A stretch of DNA of 64,000 nucleotides, from positions 2,294,001 to 2,358,000 of the forward strand of contig NZ_CP116034.1 of the NCBI RefSeq assembly GCF_027945075.1, read 5' to 3'. Below the pieces are notes generated by a model. That model searched no databases, was not told the DNA's origin, and was given only the letters and a program-made list of their open reading frames with translations. The translations under genes and the position numbers were made by a program. The stretch is from Chryseobacterium sp. CY350. Lineage in GTDB: Bacteria; Bacteroidota; Bacteroidia; Flavobacteriales; Weeksellaceae. Below are positions 57,455-64,000 of the stretch, piece by piece. Position 1 is the first letter of the stretch; each line of letters begins with the position of its first letter.

Positions 57455-57540
57455 AAAGATTTTTTCATTTTAAATGGAATATTTTATTGATTTTCAATGA
57501 AAACTTATTATAAATGTTTTAAAACTACTCGATAAAAAAT

Positions 57541-57548
57541 TAAATTTG
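57541..57548 (+). promoter_or_regulatory. Candidate -7 box of the pigment operon
   Basis: TAAATTTG (TAnnTTTG), 20 bases before the ATG; leader about 17 bases. Confidence 0.45.
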
Positions 57549-57568
57549 CAAACCTGATTTCGGATCTC

Positions 57569-60500
57569 ATGCATCGCTTTTTCATTTATTTATATTATCT
57601 GATTGCCAAAAACAGATTTCTTTCTATCGCAGCAGCTTTAGGAATTTCACTTTTATGTCTTTTTTTTGCTTCGAAAATTAATTTTGAAGAAGATATTAAT
57701 CAAATTATTCCCAAAAGCGAAAAGTCTGATCTTACCGCAAAAATCCTTAAACAACTTAACTTTTCAGATAAAATCATCGTCATCATCGAAAAAAAATCAA
57801 ATGACGATCAATTTCAGTTATCCGAAACGGCTGATCATTTTTTAGAAAAAACGAAACCTCTGGCAAAATATATCAATTCGGTACAGGGGAAAGTAAATGA
57901 TAGTGAGATTTCAGAAACTTTTGATTTTGTGAATCAGAATCTCCCTTTGTTTTTAGACGAAAACGATTACAGAGAGATTGAAAGAAAACTTGATAAAGAC
58001 AGCATCGCAAAACAGGTTGAGAATAATTATGTTTCGTTGGTTTCACCGACCAGTCTGGTGACGAAAGATTTCATTAAAAAAGATCCGCTGGGAATCACAT
58101 TTTTAGGAATCAAAAAACTAAACGCGCTCAATATCAGCAAAGATTTCAAACTAGAAGACAACTATGTCGTAACTAAAGAAGGGAAAAATCTCCTTCTTTT
58201 CATCGAACCCAAAAATAAAAGCAACGATACCAAAAACAACGAGTTTTTTGTTAATCAACTCAATCAAATTAAAGACAACCTCAACAAAGAATTCAAAGGA
58301 AAAACGGAATTGAGTTATTTCGGCTCACCGGTAATTGCGGTGGCAAACGCTCAACAAATTAAAAAAGACATTCAGAATACGGTTATTATTTCGATGACAG
58401 TTTTACTGATTTTGTTGATCTATTATTTTAGAAGTTTTTTTACGCCCATCATTATTTTTCTTCCTACTTTATTTTCAGTGTTGCTGGCGTTGCTGGTTTT
58501 GTATTTTATTAAAGATAAGATTTCGGCCATTTCATTGAGCGTTGGAGCAATTTTGATTGGAATCACAATTGATTACGCACTACACATTCTCACGCATTAC
58601 AAGCACAACAATAATATTGAAGAGCTTTATAAAGAAATTACCCAACCCATTATTCTGAGTAGCGCGACGACCGCTGTTTCATTTCTGTGCCTGGTTTTTG
58701 TACGATCAGAAGCGTTGAAAGATTTGGGACTTTTCGCATCGATAACAGTTTTGTTTTCTTCGGTTTTGGCATTAATTATCGTTCCGCAACTGTATCATCC
58801 AAAGGAGAAATCGGATAAGTTAAACACCAATTTCATTGATAAAATCGGGCATTATCCTTACGAGAAAAACAAAACTTTGATTATTGGCTGTTCGCTTGTA
58901 ATTGTTGCGTGTTTGTTTGGGTTTAAACATGTTGGTTTTAATGAAGATATTGGCGATTTAAATTACATTCCGAAAGATTTAAAAATAAGTGAGGCAAAAC
59001 TAGAAAAGCTTTCCGACATCACTTCAAAATCTATCTACACAATTTCTTACGGAAATTCGGAAGGAGAAGCTTTGACAAAAAATTCGGATCTCAGTCGGTT
59101 TTTAGAGAAGGAAAAACAGGAAGGCAAAATTCTAAGCTACAATTCTCTTGGGAATGTTGTTTTATCCAAAGAAGATCAGCAAAAAAAAATACAGATCTGG
59201 CAAAACTTCTGGAATAAAAATAGAAAAGAACAAGCCGTTTCCGAATTGGCCTTCAATGGAAATAAATTTGGTTTCAATTCTTCAGCTTTTGATCAGTTTA
59301 ATGAAAATTTAAATAAAACTTACTCCACTCTAACTTTAAACGATTACGAAAAAATAAATGCACTTCAGATCTCAGAATTTCTCAGTCAGGAAAATGGTTT
59401 TTACACTGTTTCGAATGTGGTAAAAGTAGACGAGAAAAAAAGAGATGAATTTATTAAAGATGTTGAAAAGAAACATGATGCCATCGCCATCGACCGTCAA
59501 CAGATGAATGAGAACTTTTTGGGCTTGCTGAAAAGAGATTTTAACACATTGATTAATTATTCATTGCTGGCAATTCTGCTTACAATTATTGTTTTCTTCA
59601 GAAATTTCGAATTGACTTTGCTTACCATGTTTCCGATTGTCTTAACCGGAGTTGTGACAGCAGGAATTCTCTATTTTCTCGGTTTAGAATTAAATATTTT
59701 CAGCACCGTTGTCTGTACTTTGGTATTTGGAGTTGGAGACGATTTCAGTATTTTCCTGACTCAGGCGATGCAAAAAGAGCATACTACAGGAAAAAATCAG
59801 CTTCCTACTTATAGAATCTCGATTATTTTGGCAGTTTTTACAACGATTTTATCCATCGGCTCTTTAATTTTTGCCAAACATCCAGCTTTACATTCTTTGG
59901 CTTTGGTAGCTTTGATAGGAATGCTTTCTGTGATCATCATTACATCAGTTTTATATCCGTTCTGGTTTAGATTCTTAATTATTAACCGGGCTAAAAAAGG
60001 ACTTTCGCCAATTACTTTAAGATTATTCTTACACTCTGTAATGCTCTTTATTTATTACGGTTTGGGCGGATTGATTTTTTCGGTAATCGGAAGCATTTTC
60101 GTGAAAAACTCAAAAGGAAAAACTTTAGATATCATTAAAATAATTTTAGCTAAATTTTTAACATCAGTTTTATACGGAAACCCATTTGTAAAGAAGAAAG
60201 TTCTTACCAATCCTAAAGAAGATTTTAGTAAACCTGCCATAATTATTGCAAATCACACTTCTTTTTTAGACACTTTAGCGATCGCAATGGCAACTCATAA
60301 AATTGTGTATTTGGTAAATGATTGGGTGTACGACTCCCCGGTTTTTGGAAAATTGGTAAAAGCTTTAGGATTTTATCCGGTTTCTCAAGGCATCGAAAAT
60401 GGAAAAAATAAATTAAAAGAAAAAATAGATCAGGGATATTCTTTAGTCGTTTTCCCGGAAGCCGAAAGATCTTATAAAAATGACGTAAAACGATTTCACA

Positions 60501-61222
60501 AAGGTGCTTTTTATCTGGCCGAAGAATTTGGTTTAGATATTTTACCTCTCTACATTCATGGAAATTCTGAGGTTTTGCCAAAAGGTGACTTTATTATTTA
60601 TGACGGTAATATTATTGTAAAAGTCGGCGACAGAATTAGCAAGGATGATCTATCATTCGGAACAACTTATAAAGAACGGGCGAAAAATATTAATTATTAT
60701 TTCAGAAGTGAATTTGCCAAACTGCGAAACGAAATTGAAGACGAAAATTATTTTAAAAAGAAACTGTTTCTAAGCTTTCTTTACAAAGAGACGGAAGTTG
60801 TAAAAGAAGTCAAAAATGATTTCAATATAAATAAATCAGCTTATTTTGAGCTGAACAAACATATTCCGAAAGATGCCAATATCTTACATATCGCAGATGA
60901 TTTTGGGCAGAAAGATATTTTACTTACACTTCAGGAGGCAGGACGAAGAATTTTCAGTTTAATTAAAAATGAAGAAAAAAGACAAATTGCACAAAATAAT
61001 TATATTGTTAAAAGAAGAAAAATAATTCACATTCAGAACCCTTCGGAGATCACCAGAAATATTGATGTTCTATTAATTTCTGACGCAACGTTTGATTCAA
61101 GCAAAATAGATAAGCTTCCGAATATTATTGTTTTTCTGACTGCAGAGAATGTCGTTTTTACAAACCCTGCATTTAACTTAGTGCCTACTTCTGAATCAAT
61201 AAGAGTATTCCTACACAAATAA
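57569..61222 (+). CDS. MMPL/RND exporter fused to a PlsC-type acyltransferase and a C-terminal Rossmann-like domain
   Basis: A 1217-residue protein. Residues about 1-815 are an MMPL-type RND transporter with two sets of membrane segments (segment 1 near 15-33, clusters near 265-405 and 650-815) and two periplasmic loops. Residues about 870-1070 form a glycerophosphate-type acyltransferase: HTSFLD gives the HX4D motif (His896, Asp901) and FPEAERS is the second substrate motif. The last about 140 residues (KDANILHIADDFGQ) look like a degenerate methyltransferase-like Rossmann fold. In aryl polyene/flexirubin clusters such proteins export or acylate the pigment; this is inferred from family and neighbours. 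Confidence 0.85.
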   Translation: MHRFFIYLYYLIAKNRFLSIAAALGISLLCLFFASKINFEEDINQIIPKSEKSDLTAKILKQLNFSDKIIVIIEKKSNDDQFQLSETADHFLEKTKPLAKYINSVQGKVNDSEISETFDFVNQNLPLFLDENDYREIERKLDKDSIAKQVENNYVSLVSPTSLVTKDFIKKDPLGITFLGIKKLNALNISKDFKLEDNYVVTKEGKNLLLFIEPKNKSNDTKNNEFFVNQLNQIKDNLNKEFKGKTELSYFGSPVIAVANAQQIKKDIQNTVIISMTVLLILLIYYFRSFFTPIIIFLPTLFSVLLALLVLYFIKDKISAISLSVGAILIGITIDYALHILTHYKHNNNIEELYKEITQPIILSSATTAVSFLCLVFVRSEALKDLGLFASITVLFSSVLALIIVPQLYHPKEKSDKLNTNFIDKIGHYPYEKNKTLIIGCSLVIVACLFGFKHVGFNEDIGDLNYIPKDLKISEAKLEKLSDITSKSIYTISYGNSEGEALTKNSDLSRFLEKEKQEGKILSYNSLGNVVLSKEDQQKKIQIWQNFWNKNRKEQAVSELAFNGNKFGFNSSAFDQFNENLNKTYSTLTLNDYEKINALQISEFLSQENGFYTVSNVVKVDEKKRDEFIKDVEKKHDAIAIDRQQMNENFLGLLKRDFNTLINYSLLAILLTIIVFFRNFELTLLTMFPIVLTGVVTAGILYFLGLELNIFSTVVCTLVFGVGDDFSIFLTQAMQKEHTTGKNQLPTYRISIILAVFTTILSIGSLIFAKHPALHSLALVALIGMLSVIIITSVLYPFWFRFLIINRAKKGLSPITLRLFLHSVMLFIYYGLGGLIFSVIGSIFVKNSKGKTLDIIKIILAKFLTSVLYGNPFVKKKVLTNPKEDFSKPAIIIANHTSFLDTLAIAMATHKIVYLVNDWVYDSPVFGKLVKALGFYPVSQGIENGKNKLKEKIDQGYSLVVFPEAERSYKNDVKRFHKGAFYLAEEFGLDILPLYIHGNSEVLPKGDFIIYDGNIIVKVGDRISKDDLSFGTTYKERAKNINYYFRSEFAKLRNEIEDENYFKKKLFLSFLYKETEVVKEVKNDFNINKSAYFELNKHIPKDANILHIADDFGQKDILLTLQEAGRRIFSLIKNEEKRQIAQNNYIVKRRKIIHIQNPSEITRNIDVLLISDATFDSSKIDKLPNIIVFLTAENVVFTNPAFNLVPTSESIRVFLHK

Positions 61223-61264
61223 TAAATTTTAAAAGCATATTTTTGTAATCCTTAAAGAATATTA

Positions 61265-62179
61265 ATGCAGAAAAACGTACTTGTTCTCTATTATACACAG
61301 ACTGGTCAGTTGGAGGATATTATGAAAAATATTGCCCAGCCGTTTGAGGATAAAAAAGACGAATATCTAGTCACTTACTACAACATTCAGCTGATAGAGG
61401 ATTTTCCTTTCCCTTGGCCGAGTGATGTTTTTTTCAATACTTTCCCCGAATCTTATTTGCAGATTCCGAGCGAGATTCTTCCGCCACCAGAAAATGTGCT
61501 GAATAAAAAATATGACCTTATCCTTTTCGGATATCAGGTTTGGTACCTTACTCCTTCTATTCCTATTATTTCATTTTTGAAAAGCAGTTATGCAGAAGGT
61601 TTATTAAAAAACACACCCATCGTTACCGTTTCCGGAACCAGAAATATGTGGATGCTTTCTCAGGAAAAATTAAAAGTTTATTTAAAAAATTTAAACGCCA
61701 GTTTAGTCGGAAACATCGCATTGGTAGACAGACACGATAATTACACAAGTGTTTTAACAATTCTTCGCTGGCTGACAACCGGACAAAAAGAAAAATCAGG
61801 AATACTGCCTGCAGCCGGAGTTTCAGATGAAGAAATCAACGGTGCCGGAAAATACGGTAAGATCATTGAAAATCATTTCGACGACAATGATTTTGCAAAT
61901 CTACAGCCCGATCTGGTAAAAAACGGAGCCGTAGAAATCAGACCATTTCTGGTGCGTGTAGAGAAAGTAGGCAACAAAATCTTTACAGTATGGAGTAATC
62001 TGATTATCAAGAAAAAAGAAAAACGACCTTTGCTGATCAAATTCTTTAAAGTATATTTGATGGCAGCAATATGGATTATTTCACCTATTGTTTTGGTTTT
62101 TCATATATTATTAGCGCCCCTTTTGTGGTCTAAAAGACAGAAACAAAAAGAATATTTACAAGGAATTAATTTAAAATAG
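61265..62179 (+). CDS. DarA-like dialkylresorcinol condensing enzyme
   Basis: A 304-residue protein that begins NVLVLYYTQTGQLEDIM, a flavodoxin-like opening, and ends in a hydrophobic segment (residues about 265-285). Members of this family in flavobacteria are annotated as DarA, which together with the ketosynthase DarB condenses two acyl units to a dialkylresorcinol, a building block of flexirubin. No catalytic residue is assigned here. It starts 42 bases after the MMPL gene, and darB follows after two bases. Confidence 0.75.
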   Translation: MQKNVLVLYYTQTGQLEDIMKNIAQPFEDKKDEYLVTYYNIQLIEDFPFPWPSDVFFNTFPESYLQIPSEILPPPENVLNKKYDLILFGYQVWYLTPSIPIISFLKSSYAEGLLKNTPIVTVSGTRNMWMLSQEKLKVYLKNLNASLVGNIALVDRHDNYTSVLTILRWLTTGQKEKSGILPAAGVSDEEINGAGKYGKIIENHFDDNDFANLQPDLVKNGAVEIRPFLVRVEKVGNKIFTVWSNLIIKKKEKRPLLIKFFKVYLMAAIWIISPIVLVFHILLAPLLWSKRQKQKEYLQGINLK

Positions 62180-62181
62180 AA

Positions 62182-63321
62182 ATGCAAGACGTATTTATAA
62201 CAAAAGCTTCAACATACTTCCCGAATGAGCCGGTTTCGAATGACGAAATGGAAAGCTATCTTGGATTGGTAAATAATACACCTTCTAAGGCAAGAGCCTT
62301 AATTCTAAGGAACAATAAAATAAAAACCAGATACTACGCTTTAGATAAAGAAGGCAAACCAACACATACCAATGCCCAAATCACTGCAAAAGCAGTAGAA
62401 GGACTCTTCGATGAGCATTTTAAAAAAGAAGACATGCAGCTTTTGTCTTGCGGAACATCTTCGGCAGATCAGATTCAGCCATCACACTCTTCAATGGTGC
62501 ATGGCGAACTGAATATCGGCAAATCTGTAGAAATCAATACGGCAACAGGTCTTTGCAATTCTGGGATGAATGCATTGAACTATGGTTTTCTAAATATCAA
62601 AGCAGGTGTAAAAGACAACGCTGTCTGTGTAGGTTCTGAAAGAATGTCTGCATGGATGACCGCTGATAAATTTAATCATGAAGCTGAAAATTTAAAATTG
62701 CTGGAAGAAAGACCCATCGTAGCTTTCAAAAGAGAGTTTTTGAGATGGATGCTTTCTGATGGTGCCGCTGCGTTTTTATTGGAACCAAAACCAAGAGAAA
62801 ACGAGACTTCACTGAAAATAGAATGGATTGATTTCTATTCATATGCACACCAAATTGAAGCTTGTATGTATTCAGGTTGTGAAAAGCAGGAAGACGGGAG
62901 TTTAAAATCATGGGCAGAATATCCTGCTGAAGAGTGGCTGAACCAATCTATCTTTGCTTTAAAACAGGATACTAAAATTCTTGATAAATATATTCTTGTA
63001 AAAGGCGCCGAAAGTTTGAGAACTTCATTCGACAAACATCAGCTTGATCCGGACACAGTAGATCATGTTTTGGCACATATTTCTTCCGGTTACTTTAAAG
63101 AAGGTTTAAAAGAAGAATTTGCCAATGTTGGATTAGATTTCCCATGGGAAAAATGGTTCTATAATCTTTCAGAAGTTGGAAACGTAGGCGCAGGATCTAT
63201 CTTTATCGCTGTAGAACAGTTGATGAATTCAGGAAGACTGAAAAAAGGAGAAAAAATACTTCTTTGTGTTCCTGAAAGTGGAAGATTCGCTTACTCTTGT
63301 GCATTGCTAACGGTTTGCTAA
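62182..63321 (+). CDS. DarB-like beta-ketoacyl-ACP synthase III
   Basis: A 379-residue thiolase-fold enzyme. Catalytic Cys125 lies in TGLCNSGMN, the His in LAHISSGY near residue 306, and the Asn in SEVGNVGAGS near 334, in the order expected for KAS III. It catalyses the Claisen condensation step of dialkylresorcinol synthesis with the DarA-like partner. The next gene starts on the last base of its stop (TAATG). Confidence 0.88.
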   Translation: MQDVFITKASTYFPNEPVSNDEMESYLGLVNNTPSKARALILRNNKIKTRYYALDKEGKPTHTNAQITAKAVEGLFDEHFKKEDMQLLSCGTSSADQIQPSHSSMVHGELNIGKSVEINTATGLCNSGMNALNYGFLNIKAGVKDNAVCVGSERMSAWMTADKFNHEAENLKLLEERPIVAFKREFLRWMLSDGAAAFLLEPKPRENETSLKIEWIDFYSYAHQIEACMYSGCEKQEDGSLKSWAEYPAEEWLNQSIFALKQDTKILDKYILVKGAESLRTSFDKHQLDPDTVDHVLAHISSGYFKEGLKEEFANVGLDFPWEKWFYNLSEVGNVGAGSIFIAVEQLMNSGRLKKGEKILLCVPESGRFAYSCALLTVC

Positions 63322-63752
63322 TGGAAGTTGCATTACCGAATTCCGATCAAAATTTTGTGGAAAAACTGATTCCCCAGAAAGCTCCTTTCGTTATGGTGGG
63401 CGAGGTTTCAGAGTATTCTGAAAATCATGTCATCTCTGGATTTACCATTCAAGAAGACAATCTTTTTGTACACGAAGGAATATTTCAGGCGTCTGGTTTA
63501 ATCGAGCATCAGGCTCAGACGGTAGCTTTACATACTGGTTACAAATATTTTCTTTTAGGAAAAGATGCTCCCACAGGTTATATTGGTGCTATTAAATCTT
63601 TTGAAACCGATGTTTTACCAAAAGTTGGTGATCAGTTGATTACCGAAGCAACGATTCTGAATGAGATGCTGGGCGTTACTTTAGTTGAAATCGTCACTAA
63701 AATAAACGATACCGTAATTTCAAAATCGCAAATGAAAACGGTTGTAAAATAA
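63321..63752 (+). CDS. Hotdog-fold acyl-ACP dehydratase-like protein
   Basis: A 143-residue protein from the ATG at 63321. IPQKAPFVMVGEV near residue 16 and HEGIFQASGLIEHQAQT near 50 mirror the 3-hydroxyacyl-ACP dehydratase (FabZ/ApeP-like) fold, with the glutamate in LIEHQAQ as a candidate catalytic residue. Polyene chains need repeated dehydration, which this gene could supply. It overlaps the previous stop by one base. Confidence 0.72.
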   Translation: MEVALPNSDQNFVEKLIPQKAPFVMVGEVSEYSENHVISGFTIQEDNLFVHEGIFQASGLIEHQAQTVALHTGYKYFLLGKDAPTGYIGAIKSFETDVLPKVGDQLITEATILNEMLGVTLVEIVTKINDTVISKSQMKTVVK

Positions 63753-63767
63753 AATTAAAAACAAATT

Positions 63768-63865
63768 CGTCAGTTCGAGTAAAATTGTGCAAGAATTTGT
63801 ATCGAGAATTTTAACACAAACCTTCTCAATACGATTTTTTTTTAAAAATCTACTTGAAGGTGACG
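63768..63865. repeat. Dispersed palindromic element, family C
   Basis: Outer arms CGTCAGTTCGAGTA (63768-63781) and TACTTGAAGGTGACG (63851-63865) pair with three mismatches; inner arms GTATCGAGAA (63799-63808) and TTCTCAATAC (63823-63832) pair with one mismatch. The element separates the two dehydratase-like genes inside the operon. Confidence 0.6.
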
Positions 63866-63900
63866 AAATGATAAAATAAAAGTTTTTAGAAGAAAATTTA

Positions 63901-64000
63901 ATGGAGTTAAAAGAAGAAAACCTCATCAACATTCATCATTTTTTACCACATCGTGAACCGATGCTGATGGCTGATTACATTCTTGAGCTTACTCCGGAAA
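63901..64000 (+). CDS. Second FabZ/ApeI-like dehydratase (partial, cut by window end)
   Basis: The first 33 codons from ATG at 63901 encode MELKEENLINIHHFLPHREP then MLMADYILELTPE, which matches the N-terminus of FabZ-type 3-hydroxyacyl-ACP dehydratases (LPHRxPxLxxD). The catalytic His and Glu would lie beyond the window. Its place next to another dehydratase supports a polyene pathway. Confidence 0.65.
   Translation, partial: MELKEENLINIHHFLPHREPMLMADYILELTPE

Overview
The window looks like chromosomal DNA of a flavobacterium of the family Weeksellaceae, most likely Chryseobacterium or a close relative. The reasons are the AT-rich composition, Bacteroidota-type promoter boxes (TTTG then TAnnTTTG), genes without Shine-Dalgarno sites, type IX secretion (T9SS) sorting tails, an rRNA operon with Ile and Ala tRNAs, and the start of a flexirubin-type (dialkylresorcinol/aryl polyene) pigment locus at the right edge. 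The 16S rRNA 3' end lacks the usual CCUCC anti-Shine-Dalgarno core, which fits that lineage. No genus can be fixed without a database search.

Layout. 1-2.4 kb is a decayed accessory patch: an intact lipoprotein, a frameshifted papain-like hydrolase remnant and a lipoprotein with two frameshifts, resembling a degraded toxin/immunity area. 2.4-12.3 kb carries a Dph6-like PP-loop ATPase, a serine beta-lactamase-like lipoprotein, a PadR operon with two paralogous membrane proteins and a striking operator candidate, a 2H phosphoesterase, an M64 metallopeptidase exported by T9SS, RuvC, a DUF4407 protein, a KTSC protein and GuaB. 12.4-15.4 kb is an ECF sigma factor operon (sigma, membrane anti-sigma candidate, DUF4252+GIN protein, DUF4252 lipoprotein). 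15.7-24.3 kb has a GlmU-like protein, ribosomal protein L31 type B, a beta-helix lipoprotein, MazG, AroA, an SDR and an Omp85-type barrel. 25.0-30.8 kb is one rRNA operon on the minus strand (three tandem promoters, 16S, tRNA-Ile, tRNA-Ala, a broken tRNA-like copy, 23S, 5S, terminator).

31-38.7 kb contains an RmlD reductase, a thioesterase and the outer-membrane biogenesis operon DUF6089-uppS-bamA-ompH-ompH. 38.9-44.5 kb is a capsule/exopolysaccharide operon (GT2, WecA/TagO-like transferase, Wza-like export lipoprotein, Wzc-like tyrosine kinase with a (Gly-Tyr)9 tail). 44.5-57.4 kb holds an arginase-fold protein that has lost its metal motifs, a beta-propeller glycosidase-like protein, secreted proteins of unknown function, topoisomerase I with a lysine/alanine tail, a 1152-residue T9SS cargo protein and two polytopic proteins (one EpsG-like). 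57.5-64 kb starts the pigment operon: an MMPL-acyltransferase fusion, DarA-like and DarB-like enzymes and two hotdog dehydratase-like genes, the last cut by the window end.

Several families of dispersed palindromic or low-complexity elements lie between genes (15.5 and 22.5 kb; 16.9, 25.1 and 28.6 kb; 31.0 kb; 47.7 and 48.5 kb; 63.8 kb). No CRISPR array, prophage or complete insertion sequence was seen. I found no system I would claim as entirely new; the strongest leads are the altered 16S tail, the anticodon-less tRNA copy, the metal-motif-less arginase homologue, the PadR operator with its paired membrane proteins, and the three-part MMPL fusion.
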